In this document: piece after piece, positions 18,285 through 27,507 of the stretch | Numbering within the stretch: the first letter of the stretch is position 1 | Layout: the number at the start of each line of letters is the position of its first letter | From: Leyella lascolaii | GTDB taxonomy: Bacteria > Bacteroidota > Bacteroidia > Bacteroidales > Bacteroidaceae | Reading direction: 5' to 3' | NCBI RefSeq assembly: GCF_900079775.1 | Contig: NZ_LT556044.1 | Span: 1,917-65,916, forward strand | Length of the DNA stretch: 64,000 bases | The notes under the pieces: model-generated | Seen by the model: the letters and a program-made list of their open reading frames with translations, nothing else | What the model was told of the DNA's origin: nothing | Databases searched by the model: none | Made by a program: the position numbers and the translations under genes

Positions 18285-18358
18285 ACTGTATAAATTAGAA
18301 TATGAGCACTATATGATTTTTATAAATCCTTGATATCCAGATATGATAGTTCCTTACT

Positions 18359-18703
18359 TTATAATATTCTGTTATTCTCCGGAAATACTATTGTCGGTGA
18401 GAATGTTTTGGCTTCATTAAAGTCCATCAACGCGTACGAAATGATAATTATTGTGTCTCCTACAATCACCTTTCTTGCTGCGGCGCCATTTAGACATATA
18501 CATCCGCTTCCTCGTTCACCTTTAATGATATATGTTTCAAAACGCTCTCCATTATTGTTATCCACAATTTGAACTTTCTCACCTTCAATCATGTTTGCAG
18601 CATCCATAAGATCCTCATCTATGGTTATACTGCCCATATAATTTAAGTTAGCCTCTGTTACTTTTACACAATGTAATTTCGACTTCAAAACTTCTATCAT
18701 CAT
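18359..18703 (-). CDS. panD: Aspartate 1-decarboxylase
   Basis: Makes beta-alanine from aspartate for pantothenate synthesis. A pyruvoyl enzyme: the proenzyme self-cleaves between Gly24 and Ser25 in NYMGSITID, and both residues are present. The conserved [13 protein letters not shown] opening and NGAAARKV segment are visible. It is 114 aa, slightly short of the typical 115-125. It follows panC after five bases, so the two pathway genes are probably translated from one message. Confidence 0.95.
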   Translation of the reverse strand: MMIEVLKSKLHCVKVTEANLNYMGSITIDEDLMDAANMIEGEKVQIVDNNNGERFETYIIKGERGSGCICLNGAAARKVIVGDTIIIISYALMDFNEAKTFSPTIVFPENNRIL

Positions 18704-18708
18704 GTCTT

Positions 18709-19560
18709 TTATCCCTTATATGCTATGTGATCAATAAGTCTTATCGGCGTTCTGCCGCAAAATACAGTTATACAACCGGAAATGCCCTGACAGTCATCCC
18801 ATTTGGCTACATCCTCAAGCGTATCATTGTTTACTATTGAGAAATATTCAACTTTTAATTCCGGATAAGTGTTTATGCTATTTACAACGAAATCATGTGT
18901 TTCCTGAACACTATGACTGGTCGCATATGAAACGCTTTCCTTTAATACACGATATATGTTTGATGCCACATCGCGCTCCTCCGCTGTAAGAAGAGCGTTT
19001 CTTGAACTCATTGCAAGTCCGCTTTCCTCCCTTATAAGCTCGCATTCAACAATCTTGATTTTCAATCCAAGACTCTTCACAAGTTGCTTTATCACTGCAA
19101 TTTGCTGCCAGTCTTTCTCTCCAAAATATGCCGCATCGGGCTTTGTTATGTAGAATAATCTGGAAACCACCTGACACACGCCATTGAAATGTCCGGGGCG
19201 ATGCGCACCTTCCATAACTGATGTAACCGGAGGAAAGTCAAACCTGCGCTTATCCGGAACAGGATACATTTCTTTCACTGTAGGAGCGAAGACATAGTCG
19301 GCTCCACACTTTTCCAACAGCTCACAATCGGCATCCAGATTTTGCGGATAACGCTCAAGGTCTTTCTTATCGTTAAATTGTGTCGGATTTAAGAAAACAG
19401 ATACAATTGTGACGTCGTTTTCTGCAATACTGCGCTTTACAAGCGAAACATGTCCGTCGTGAAGTGCTCCCATTGTAGGGACCAAACCAACCGATTGTCC
19501 CTTTTTGCGAACTTCAAACAATTCATTCTGGAGTTCAACAATCTTTTTACATAACTTCAT
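18709..19560 (-). CDS. panC: Pantothenate synthetase
   Basis: ATP-dependent condensation of pantoate with beta-alanine (283 aa). Motifs include [16 protein letters not shown] with the HxGH nucleotide-binding signature, [26 protein letters not shown] and the KMSKS-like [10 protein letters not shown]. It is first in a panC-panD pair; divergent from the glycogen-synthase-like gene at 19793. No panB is in the window. Confidence 0.95.
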   Translation of the reverse strand: MKLCKKIVELQNELFEVRKKGQSVGLVPTMGALHDGHVSLVKRSIAENDVTIVSVFLNPTQFNDKKDLERYPQNLDADCELLEKCGADYVFAPTVKEMYPVPDKRRFDFPPVTSVMEGAHRPGHFNGVCQVVSRLFYITKPDAAYFGEKDWQQIAVIKQLVKSLGLKIKIVECELIREESGLAMSSRNALLTAEERDVASNIYRVLKESVSYATSHSVQETHDFVVNSINTYPELKVEYFSIVNNDTLEDVAKWDDCQGISGCITVFCGRTPIRLIDHIAYKG

Positions 19561-19715
19561 GCTAATTTATGCTTTACACAATAATGATGTATGTTGCCTT
19601 TGCAAAATAACAACATTTTTCTTAAACAAGAAAGAATAAATCTGAAAATATACCAATTAATCAATTAATAATGGCGTATTTTCTTAATATATCATGATAT
19701 ATGAAGTTTTTTTAG

Positions 19716-19723
19716 TATCTTTG
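19716..19723 (+). promoter_or_regulatory. -7 box before the glycogen-synthase-like gene
   Basis: TATCTTTG matches TAnnTTTG and is followed by CG. It is about 70 bases before the ATG at 19793. No well-placed -33 box was seen. Confidence 0.5.
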
Positions 19724-19792
19724 CGAAAATATGCATGAGAGTGAGCGCATGTCGTTTCTTAAACTCATGTTTTTACATATAAAATTCAAAGC

Positions 19793-20602
19793 ATGGCAAA
19801 TAAAATCTTATTTATCAACCAGGAAATCTATCCTTATGTTCCTAAGTCCGAGATGTCCTGCATGGGGCGTGACCTTTCAAACAAAATGCAGGAGAACGGT
19901 TATGAGATTCGTACGTTTATGCCCAAGTGGGGGAATATAAATGAACGCAGAGGACAGTTGCACGAGGTGATACGTCTTTCTGGTATGAACCTGATTATTG
20001 ACGATACGGATCATCCTCTTATAATAAAGGTCGCATCAATACCGCAGACAAGATTGCAGGTATATTTTATTGATAACGATGATTTCTTCATGAAGCGCCA
20101 AATGGCATGTGATGAATCCGGCAAAGAATATGAAGATAATGGTGAAAGGGCTGTTTTTTTTGCAAGAGGTGTGCTGGAAACGGTGAAGAAGCTTAGGTGG
20201 ACTCCGGATATCATCCATTGTCAGGGATGGATGTCCGCAATTGTACCGATATACGTGAAACTCGCATATAGCAATGAGCCTACTTTTGCAAACACAAAAA
20301 TAGTAACATCGATTTTTAAAGACAAGCTGGAAAACAGTATCGGACAGAATTTCAAGAAAAGCTTGGAATTACGTAATGTTTCTGCCGAGACGCTGGGGGC
20401 GTACAGAGATGACTTTGATTTCACCGAGCTCGGTAAGCTTGCAATAGATTATAGTGATGCTGTTATAGAAGCGGAAGAAAATGCCAACGCATCGTTGATA
20501 CAGTATGCAATAGATAATAAAAAGGATGTTTTAAGACATTCCGCAGATAATTATATAGACAGTTATAAATCATTGTACGACAAAATACTATCTGCCAAAT
20601 AG
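19793..20602 (+). CDS. Short glycogen/starch-synthase-like protein (GT5 N-terminal domain only)
   Basis: A 269-aa protein corresponding to the N-terminal Rossmann domain of GT5 glycogen synthases: KILFINQEIYPYVPKSEMSCMGRDL replaces the usual KxGGL-type ADP-glucose loop, and PDIIHCQGWMSAIVPIYVK is the typical PDVVHxHDW region. The C-terminal GT-B domain, with its nucleotide-sugar-binding glutamates, is absent and the following DNA starts another gene. I recall proteins of this length in other Bacteroidetes, so this is probably a stable family rather than a fresh truncation. Catalysis by this domain alone is doubtful. Divergent from panC; 41 bases before the DUF4270 gene. Confidence 0.75.
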   Translation: MANKILFINQEIYPYVPKSEMSCMGRDLSNKMQENGYEIRTFMPKWGNINERRGQLHEVIRLSGMNLIIDDTDHPLIIKVASIPQTRLQVYFIDNDDFFMKRQMACDESGKEYEDNGERAVFFARGVLETVKKLRWTPDIIHCQGWMSAIVPIYVKLAYSNEPTFANTKIVTSIFKDKLENSIGQNFKKSLELRNVSAETLGAYRDDFDFTELGKLAIDYSDAVIEAEENANASLIQYAIDNKKDVLRHSADNYIDSYKSLYDKILSAK

Positions 20603-20643
20603 AGCGTGGCAGTATTAATAAATAAGATTAACATACCCGACAT

Positions 20644-22068
20644 ATGAAACTTTATTATATATCCGCAATCATCATTTCTGCATTTATATTCGGATCATGT
20701 GATGACAATACAGATGAAATAGGCTCTTCCCTTATCGGAAATATGGATGACTTGGAGATAATTCCGGCAAAGTATAATATATCCACGTCTTCGATTATCG
20801 CAGACTCCGTATATTCAAGAAATACTATAGGGTATCTTGGGAAGATAAGAGATCCGGAGACTGGGGCATATATAACAAGCGATTTCACCACTCAATTCCA
20901 TACATTGGAAAACTATGAGTTTCCCGATAAAGACAGTATACGCAGTCTTGTAACCTTGTCGGATGACAGTAAGGAAATTATAGCTGATTCCTGTGAACTG
21001 AGATTGTATTTCGATAATTATTATGGCGACTCTCTCTCAACGATGAAAGTTACGGCATACGAATTGCAGACTCCGATGTCTGAGGGTGAGAAATATTATT
21101 CAAATTATGATCCCATAAAAGACGGTCTGATACGGACGGACGGAATTAAGATCAATAAATTGTATACATTGTCAGACCAGAATGTGGACGAAAGTGTCCG
21201 GGGCAGTTCAAACTACACAGCCAACATCCGTATTAAGCTTGATAAAGAATACACGGATAAAGACGGGAAGAAATACAATAATTTCGGTACTTATCTTATG
21301 CGCAAGTATTATGAGAACCCGTCATATTTCAAGGATTCATACACTTTTATACATAATCTTGTTCCGGGATATTATTTCAAAATCCAAAGTGGGCTCGGCT
21401 CTATGGCATATATCCGTACGAGCCAGCTGAATGTTTATTTCAGATTCCTAAAAAATGACTCTGTTGTGGTGGGCGCGTCATCTTTTGTTGGTACAGAGGA
21501 AGTCATACAATCTACCCGTATAGCCAATGACGTCAATACCTTAAAACGGCTTGTGGAAGACAAGAGTTGTACATATATAAAGTCTCCAGCCGGTATTTTC
21601 ACGGAGTTGACAATCCCCGTTGATGACATTATGAACGGACACAGGAATGATACAATCAATACAGCAAAGATTGTATTGCCGCGTATTAATAACACCTCAC
21701 AAAGCGAATACACGCTTGACATACCACAGACATTGCTGATGATACCTGCTGAGGAAATACATTCATTTTTTGAGGAGGGCAGGGTCGTTGATTATAAAAC
21801 GTCATTCATAGCGTTATACGACAGCAAGAAGAACAGTTACACATTCAATAACATCAGCACATTAGTCAAGGCGATGGACCAGAAAGACCGCTCTGACTCA
21901 AAATGGAATAAAGCGGTCATCATACCTGTTACCGTTACATATAACACTGATGGCGAAATCATCAAAGTCGCACACGACATGTCTATGACAAGTACAAGAC
22001 TTGTCGGTGGAAGTGAGAATCCATACGAACCACTTACAATAGATGTCATATACAGTAAATTCAAATAA
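20644..22068 (+). CDS. DUF4270-type lipoprotein
   Basis: A 474-aa surface or periplasmic lipoprotein. The signal peptide MKLYYISAIIISAFIFGSC ends in a lipobox with Cys19, followed by acidic DDNTDE. The body has the alternating beta pattern and GxYRTSQLNVYF-like features of the Bacteroidetes DUF4270 family (here YIRTSQLNVYFRFLKNDS). Its biochemical role is unknown. It follows the glycogen-synthase-like gene and precedes a tiny gene at 22074; this grouping may be transcribed together. Confidence 0.75.
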   Translation: MKLYYISAIIISAFIFGSCDDNTDEIGSSLIGNMDDLEIIPAKYNISTSSIIADSVYSRNTIGYLGKIRDPETGAYITSDFTTQFHTLENYEFPDKDSIRSLVTLSDDSKEIIADSCELRLYFDNYYGDSLSTMKVTAYELQTPMSEGEKYYSNYDPIKDGLIRTDGIKINKLYTLSDQNVDESVRGSSNYTANIRIKLDKEYTDKDGKKYNNFGTYLMRKYYENPSYFKDSYTFIHNLVPGYYFKIQSGLGSMAYIRTSQLNVYFRFLKNDSVVVGASSFVGTEEVIQSTRIANDVNTLKRLVEDKSCTYIKSPAGIFTELTIPVDDIMNGHRNDTINTAKIVLPRINNTSQSEYTLDIPQTLLMIPAEEIHSFFEEGRVVDYKTSFIALYDSKKNSYTFNNISTLVKAMDQKDRSDSKWNKAVIIPVTVTYNTDGEIIKVAHDMSMTSTRLVGGSENPYEPLTIDVIYSKFK

Positions 22069-22073
22069 AATTA

Positions 22074-22202
22074 ATGGCTGATAATTTTCTTGAAAGACAA
22101 AGGGCGGATTACGAGAAACGTAAGGAGGAATGGATGAAGAAAAAGATACGTCTCTCCGTTGCGCGAAAGAATCTGATGGTCTCTCATGAGATAACTGATT
22201 GA
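22074..22202 (+). CDS. 42-residue charged protein
   Basis: An ATG five bases after the DUF4270 stop opens a 43-codon frame ending in TGA. The product begins MADNFLERQRADYEKRKEEW and is very rich in Lys, Arg and Glu, predicted as one long helix. Short proteins with this pattern (NFLERxxxxYExRKxxW) are, from memory, common in Bacteroidales, often misnamed. The tight spacing and clean composition support a real gene. Function unknown. Confidence 0.55.
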   Translation: MADNFLERQRADYEKRKEEWMKKKIRLSVARKNLMVSHEITD

Positions 22203-22614
22203 CACAACGCTTTATAGTTTTGCAATAATATGTTTAGATGAATTGTGTGTGGAGCTTCCGACAATCCGGTACATGCGGGTATATGTTCCGGATAGATGAA
22301 GCCGGTTATGACATAAAAGATTACAAGGACATAGCTGCCATGAGCCGTCACAATGGGCTCATGGCAGTTTGTGTTTGTTGTAAACATCGTGCGGCTCGCC
22401 TATTTCAGTTCTAATGAATACGAAAGTTTTTTATGATAAACATACAAGTCTACATCAGTACTGACTGATTGCTATGAGCGGACTTCTTCGGTGTGCATAC
22501 GTGATAAGGCTATATATAATGTGAAAAGTATATCGGAAAACATGTCTGACAGTAACTTTATGGAACAAAATCGTATATCCGATGAATGAAAATATAGTAA
22601 TAAAGATTTTTACA
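22203..22614. other. Intergenic region with terminator
   Basis: No convincing gene. It contains the strong hairpin at 22335-22372. An in-frame ATG at 22582 could extend the next protein by 11 residues, but the signal peptide favours 22615. Confidence 0.6.
22335..22372 (+). terminator. Intrinsic terminator
   Basis: A perfect 12-bp stem ctgccatgagcc / ggctcatggcag with a nine-base loop is followed by TTTGTGTTTG. It ends the 19793-22202 gene group. Confidence 0.8.
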
Positions 22615-23865
22615 ATGAAGAAGACAATCACGACATTATCATTAATCTTCGTAGTAACAATATGTACATATGCCGGAAATGTTAGTGCAGACACGCTGAC
22701 GATGTATCTGCAACCACACATCAGTCCGGATTTGCGACTTTATGGTCAGTTTAAAGATGTTCCAAAAGAAGCGGCGGGCCATTATGCTTCTTCAATGACC
22801 GATAACTCCAGACTTCTCAGATATAGCTATACCGAAAAGGAAAAGCCTCTGATGGTATTGCTTTCCGAAGAGGATGACGGTCGTTTCTCGCTTGTTGCTG
22901 ACATGAATTTCAACAACAGCTTTGCGGACGACTATAAGTATTACTTCTTTTACGGACAGCTTTCACAGGCTTCAAATCCGCTTTTTCTCCAGCCACAGCC
23001 TCTGTCAGTAAGATACGGTTCAGATAAGAGATTCTTCCATTGGTTCTCTCCAGGAGTCTATGCCGATGGGAACTCTGACAATCCTCTGCAAGCGGTCAAG
23101 GTTATTCCGGCATTCGAACGTGTTTATTACGGCAGTTTTGAATATGGAGACAAATCTTATTCCATAATTTTATTATCAAATTCTATCAATTATTCAAGAG
23201 CCGAAACAACTTATGTGATTATTGATAATAAAGACAAAAAACAGTCTGGAACAGCCTTTCCGGATGTTCCTCCGACAGTGGAATACATATCTCTAAACAT
23301 TCCGACTGCTATCAATGGGAATATGGCTCTGAGCGTCGGCAACATAGACTTCTCAGACATGACATGCGGACTTACCATATCCGGCATATCCGGTGAGAGC
23401 AGTGAGTCCATACCGTTTACCGGTTTCAATGCTCCACTGTTCAAGAAAAAGAGTGTTGAAGGACGGTCAATATCGTTAGAGAAGATGCGCGGACACTATA
23501 TCCTCATCGACTTCTGGGGCACTTGGTGCAAGCCGTGCATATCCGTAATACCGGAACTGCGCGACATTCATAAAAAATATCCTCAGCTTGAACTTATCAG
23601 CGTCGCGGTTGATCCAGCCCCTAACACTAATTACGGTTTTACGCCGGCACCTCTGAAAACAGCCATAAAAGAACTTCAGATGGACTGGATAAACATTCAG
23701 GACAGGTCAGCGGAAGGTTCAGAGCAGATAAGTGAAAAATACAAAATAAAGTCATACCCGACAACTGTACTGATTGATACCGATGGCAAGATAATATATA
23801 GAAAGAGCAGCATTCTGGCTATGGATTCGCTGAGACAAATCCTTGAGGATGTTTTCGGATATTGA
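22615..23865 (+). CDS. TlpA-like exported thiol-disulfide oxidoreductase
   Basis: A 416-aa exported protein. A signal peptide occupies residues 1-25 (KKTITTLSLIFVVTICTYAG..VSA). Residues about 26-270 form an uncharacterised N-terminal region, and about 272-416 form a thioredoxin fold with WGTWCKPC holding the redox pair Cys305/Cys308 and a cis-proline in KSYPTTVLID. Such proteins reduce disulfides or support cytochrome maturation in the periplasm; the specific partner is not evident. The start at 22615 places the signal peptide at the N-terminus. It stands alone, between two gene-free regions. Confidence 0.85.
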   Translation: MKKTITTLSLIFVVTICTYAGNVSADTLTMYLQPHISPDLRLYGQFKDVPKEAAGHYASSMTDNSRLLRYSYTEKEKPLMVLLSEEDDGRFSLVADMNFNNSFADDYKYYFFYGQLSQASNPLFLQPQPLSVRYGSDKRFFHWFSPGVYADGNSDNPLQAVKVIPAFERVYYGSFEYGDKSYSIILLSNSINYSRAETTYVIIDNKDKKQSGTAFPDVPPTVEYISLNIPTAINGNMALSVGNIDFSDMTCGLTISGISGESSESIPFTGFNAPLFKKKSVEGRSISLEKMRGHYILIDFWGTWCKPCISVIPELRDIHKKYPQLELISVAVDPAPNTNYGFTPAPLKTAIKELQMDWINIQDRSAEGSEQISEKYKIKSYPTTVLIDTDGKIIYRKSSILAMDSLRQILEDVFGY

Positions 23866-24648
23866 AAAAGTCATCCCTACAGACTGTGATAGCGTCATGT
23901 CTTGGTTTTCAATTGCCAGGCAGTCTCACTACAGAGATTTAATCACGAATCGGTCATTAGACTCCGGTTTGACTATGCGTTAATGTAGAGCGGATTGCTT
24001 GCCGTTTCGACGAAGATGTAGCGGGCTACGCCGAGACAGAACGGTAAGCAAGACTCTGATAGAAACGCGTAAGCAGACCGGAGAGTATGTGAAATAAAGA
24101 TTTATTCAAAAACATACGTTCTAATGACTGATTTGGGCTAATGCATGAATATGCAAAAGTAGGCTATGTGTGGTGGATTATGATGTGTCATAACTCAAAA
24201 TTAAGACTGTATTTGCGCGCCATTGTGTCTTTGTCCGCAAATACGCGATATTTCAGCTTTATATATATGCCGTTGTTATACAGCGTGTTAGGTTGTTTGG
24301 CATTTCGAAAGCTCCAGTAATGAAATATGAAACAGCATGTTCGGCACACCGGAAAAGCCTGTTTCAGACGTCTGAATGGTTAATACTGATTGCCAGAAAA
24401 GCCTCTCCGGTGGATTGAAACGTGCCGTTCGGCTTTGTTACGTTGCATCGCACAGCTCATAGGGAGAGTTATATACTGACGAAACATGCTGTTCCGTCAG
24501 TATTTGACAGGCTGTAACCATGTCCTGTTTTTCTGTTTCGAGAATTTCCGTTGTCAAATTTCTTTACTGCATAAATGAATGAATATACAGTTGGGCTCAG
24601 TCATTCCGGCTTCGTTTACGTGATGGAATCAGTCAACAGCAGGTGTTG
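23866..24648. other. Repeat-bearing gene-free region
   Basis: About 780 bases with no gene. It holds a MITE-like element (23939-24141), then DNA at about 24330-24440 that loosely resembles the 58210-58350 region (repeated ccggaaaagcctg-type motifs). A hairpin at 24473-24503 (atactgacg..cgtcagtat) has no T-tract. Confidence 0.6.
23939..24141. repeat. MITE-like element, copy 1 (about 203 bp)
   Basis: The left end ttaatcacgaatcggtcat and the inverted right end (read on the minus strand, ttagcccaaatcagtcatta) form imperfect terminal inverted repeats of about 24 bp. Inside are gcttgccg and the short inverted repeat gatgtagcgggctac (24015-24029). The same ends, interior motifs and total length recur at 58629-58832. 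There is no coding capacity. Confidence 0.75.
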
Positions 24649-25485
24649 TCATATTCTGACAGAGGCTGCTGATTTGAGCGCATTCAGATAAAAACGTACC
24701 CAGTCATCGTACTCTCTCGTGTCATTCACATTCTGTATTCTCATGTAGTATCCAAGCATCTTTTTGTTCAAGACAGCGGAAAGTTGCAGTATGGGATATT
24801 CGAGTGCGTCCTGATTCATCAGGTATAAGGTGTTAAGCAAGCGGCCTATCCTTCCGTTACCGTCAATAAACGGATGTATCATCTCAAACTGATAATGTAT
24901 CAGTGCGGCACGTACAAATACGTTTTCTGAACATTCATAATTGATGTAACGTTCGAGATCGGTGAAGGAGTCGGTCATGTCTTCATAAACGGGCGGAACG
25001 AATGTCGCTTCTTTCAGGCTGTTCCCTTTCTGCCCGATCCACACAGGAGACGTACGGAACTCACCGGGATACATCTTCTCATATCTGTCGCTGTCGCACA
25101 TCAGGTAATGCGCGTTTTTCAGCAGGCGGGCACTCAATGGCAGACCATCCATTGCCTCAACGGCATACGACGTGGCTTTAAGAAGGTTGGCAGTGTCCTC
25201 TTTCAGTGCGTTGCCTTCCTCTGTCGTTGTGTCAGCGTTTGACGTCTGTCCGCCAAACGCCAGCATGCAGGAGTTTTCCGCCTCATACAGCATCAGTTGC
25301 CTGATATGGTCGTAGGGCAGTTGAGAGGCATAGGCATTCAGCTGACGTACAGAGTTTTCCACTTCTTCTATCAGTCCGTCCAGTTCTGCTGTATGTACAA
25401 CATGTATTTCCGTGAGCGGTGTAGGGACATACGACATGAACTCAGCCTCGCCCGTCAGATGTTTACGAAATCCAGTCAGTTTCAT
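24649..25485 (-). CDS. Fic-domain protein (putative AMP-transferase)
   Basis: A 278-aa protein with the Fic motif HPFIDGNGRIGR: His204, Asp208, Asn210, Arg212 and Arg215. Fic enzymes usually transfer AMP from ATP to a hydroxyl side chain of a target protein. Members normally carry an inhibitory helix S-x-x-x-E-G; the matching N-terminal place here reads EAENSCMLAFGG (residues 68-79), with Ala76/Phe77 where Glu-Gly is expected. This suggests loss of self-inhibition, if the alignment is right. The C-terminal helices (about 225-278) are typical. Its ATG overlaps the pncB stop by four bases (ATGA), so it is translationally coupled to NAD salvage. No antitoxin-like gene is adjacent. The target is unknown. 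Confidence 0.88.
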   Translation of the reverse strand: MKLTGFRKHLTGEAEFMSYVPTPLTEIHVVHTAELDGLIEEVENSVRQLNAYASQLPYDHIRQLMLYEAENSCMLAFGGQTSNADTTTEEGNALKEDTANLLKATSYAVEAMDGLPLSARLLKNAHYLMCDSDRYEKMYPGEFRTSPVWIGQKGNSLKEATFVPPVYEDMTDSFTDLERYINYECSENVFVRAALIHYQFEMIHPFIDGNGRIGRLLNTLYLMNQDALEYPILQLSAVLNKKMLGYYMRIQNVNDTREYDDWVRFYLNALKSAASVRI

Positions 25486-26684
25486 TCCATGTGCAGTGTA
25501 TTCATAAATCGTCTCACAACATTCGGATTTCCTGTGTGCTTGCCTTCGTCTTCACTTATTTTGCAGGTGTCATTATAGAATGGCCATGACTCGGTAATCT
25601 TTGCGGCGATGAGTTTTATGACAATGTTCAAAGGTTTGACGTTATCAAAATCATTGGTGAAATGTGTGCCAATTCCGAACGAGGGCTGGCAATAGTCTTT
25701 GGCATATCGCATTATCTTAATGGCATTATCCGTATTAAGAGCATTGCTGAACACTATCTGTTTTGTCTTCGGATTAATGCCCAGCGAACGGTATTTGTCC
25801 ACTATCTTCATCAGTTGTTCATAATTGTCTCCACTGTCTATACGTAGTCCCTTGAACAGGTTGGCGAAGTCTTCGGAGAAGTTCAGACTGAATATATCCC
25901 AACCGAAACTGTCATAAAGGAAAGTGCCAAGCGCGCCGCGGAAAGTGTTTCTCCATGTGTTCATGGCAATGTGGTTCGCCATTTGCGGACCGTACATTCC
26001 ACCGATGGCGCATACAAACTCATGAGCCATGGTGCCAACCGGCAGCAAATCATGTTTCATGGCGAGATATACGTTGCTTGTTCCTACGAACTGTCCGGAC
26101 CAGTCACGGCTTCGGCAACAGTCTTTAAGTGCCTGTACGGCGGTGTCTTCTGCTTTAAATGATGCCCTGCGCCGTGTACCGAAATCGCTGAACACGCATC
26201 CGGCTTCCAGAAGTCTCATTCCTTTCTTGAAGGACTTGTCATAATAGGCGTCATAGTCGAATTCTTTGTTTTCCCCCGTCATGACATAGTAGAGCTCGGA
26301 GATGATGGCGAGAATCTTAACCTCAAGCAAGATGGTTTCTGACCAGTTGCCTTCAATGTCTACATACAGGTGACCATAATCATCCTGATGTACCGACACC
26401 CACTCGTGATGGAAACGGAATCCTTTGAGATAAGTGTAAAACCATGACGGTATGTATTTGCACCGACGTTTCATGAAATCTATTTCTTCGTCGGTTATTG
26501 TGACTGTTTCCAACATTCTCACCTGTTCTGTCACAGCCTGTGCGAAACCGGCAGGATAGGTGGTGTTGTCCCTGTCTGTAAAGGTGTATTTTACCTGTGC
26601 CCGTGGGAAATTGTCAATCACCGCACAGCACATTGTGAACTTGTACAGGTCATCGTCTGTGAAATAGTTGATTATTTGCTTCAT
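25482..26684 (-). CDS. pncB: Nicotinate phosphoribosyltransferase
   Basis: Converts nicotinate, PRPP and ATP to nicotinate mononucleotide in NAD salvage (400 aa). Seen: YKFTMCCAV near the N-terminus, FGTRRRASF (PRPP-site arginines), GTSNVYLAM and PVGTMAHEF, whose histidine is the autophosphorylated residue of the family, and FGIGTHFTND near the C-terminus. The start at 26684 (MKQIINYFTDDDLYKF) matches known family N-termini; an in-frame ATG at 26780 adds 32 unrelated basic residues. The stop overlaps the fic start. Confidence 0.94.
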   Translation of the reverse strand: MKQIINYFTDDDLYKFTMCCAVIDNFPRAQVKYTFTDRDNTTYPAGFAQAVTEQVRMLETVTITDEEIDFMKRRCKYIPSWFYTYLKGFRFHHEWVSVHQDDYGHLYVDIEGNWSETILLEVKILAIISELYYVMTGENKEFDYDAYYDKSFKKGMRLLEAGCVFSDFGTRRRASFKAEDTAVQALKDCCRSRDWSGQFVGTSNVYLAMKHDLLPVGTMAHEFVCAIGGMYGPQMANHIAMNTWRNTFRGALGTFLYDSFGWDIFSLNFSEDFANLFKGLRIDSGDNYEQLMKIVDKYRSLGINPKTKQIVFSNALNTDNAIKIMRYAKDYCQPSFGIGTHFTNDFDNVKPLNIVIKLIAAKITESWPFYNDTCKISEDEGKHTGNPNVVRRFMNTLHME

Positions 26685-26854
26685 CTTAATAGCTTTTTTG
26701 CGTCCTTTATGCCCGAAACTTCCATCTGTTCGAGTGCTTTCTGTCCTCATTGTCCGTGTCTGGATTGAGGCTTTCACCAATTTGGTTACGGGTAAAAGAC
26801 TTACATGATTACTTAGACATATCTGTATGCTTCCGATTCATGTCTTGCCTGATG

Positions 26855-27295
26855 TTATCTCATTTTTGTGATGAATTCTGTGAGTAGTCGCCCAAGATTC
26901 TCGGCGGTTGGACAGCTCATATTCATCTCCGATAGCGATGTGGCTACACGCGCTGACACGTCTCTTACATTAATGCGCATCTTTTTACCCTTTTCCGCCA
27001 GTGATATGATACGCTGGCGTTGGTCTGAGCAGCGCAGCCCTCTGCTGATAAGCCCCAGCCTCTCCATTCTTTGCAGCAGGGGTGTCACCGTGTTGCTTTC
27101 AAGCATCAGCCTTGCAGAGATGACATTTACAGGAATGCCGTCTTCCTCAAAAAGTATTTTCATCACGAGGTATTGCGGATAGGTTATTCCCAGAGGCACA
27201 AGATAATCCTGATATGCCTGCTGTATGAGCCTGTTTAGAGAATATAGCTTGAAGCTTATCTCGTCGTCAAGCAGTTGCGGCTGTATGTTATTCAT
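26855..27295 (-). CDS. MarR-family transcriptional regulator
   Basis: A 146-aa winged-helix repressor-type protein: LGITYPQYLVMKILFEEDGIPV, then the recognition region ARLMLESNTVTPLLQRMERLGLISR and the wing CSDQRQRIISLAEKG. Two cysteines (in RGLRCSDQ and NMSCPT) could sense redox, but this is not the classic OhrR N-terminal cysteine. I chose the ATG at 27295, because a TAnnTTTG box at 27325-27332 lies downstream of the more distal ATG at 27349. It is divergent from the pirin genes, the likely target of its regulation (inference). Confidence 0.88.
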   Translation of the reverse strand: MNNIQPQLLDDEISFKLYSLNRLIQQAYQDYLVPLGITYPQYLVMKILFEEDGIPVNVISARLMLESNTVTPLLQRMERLGLISRGLRCSDQRQRIISLAEKGKKMRINVRDVSARVATSLSEMNMSCPTAENLGRLLTEFITKMR

Positions 27296-27324
27296 ATTAT
27301 CGGTATGCATTGTTGTTTGGGTGG

Positions 27325-27332
27325 CAAAGTTA
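27325..27332 (-). promoter_or_regulatory. -7 box of the marR gene
   Basis: On the minus strand this reads TAACTTTG followed by CC. It places transcription start near 27318 and so rules out the ATG at 27349. The divergent region 27296-27507 may hold the MarR operator. Confidence 0.6.
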
Positions 27333-27507
27333 AGGTTTTTCCAGTTCAATCAGTCATTTTTGCTTGCTAAAGTTATCTTTTATGACAAAAATATGCAGTA
27401 GGTCGCGCGCGACTGAAATTATCCTGCCGTGCGACATGTTGGCAGCGATGTTGCAGTATGTCAGGTGTAGTGACAATAACCATAATATCAGAGAAAGGAC
27501 AGCATAT

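Noticed and set aside
24473-24503. Hairpin as terminator of the fic gene
   Set aside because: It lies about 150 bases past the stop and has no T-tract on the minus strand.
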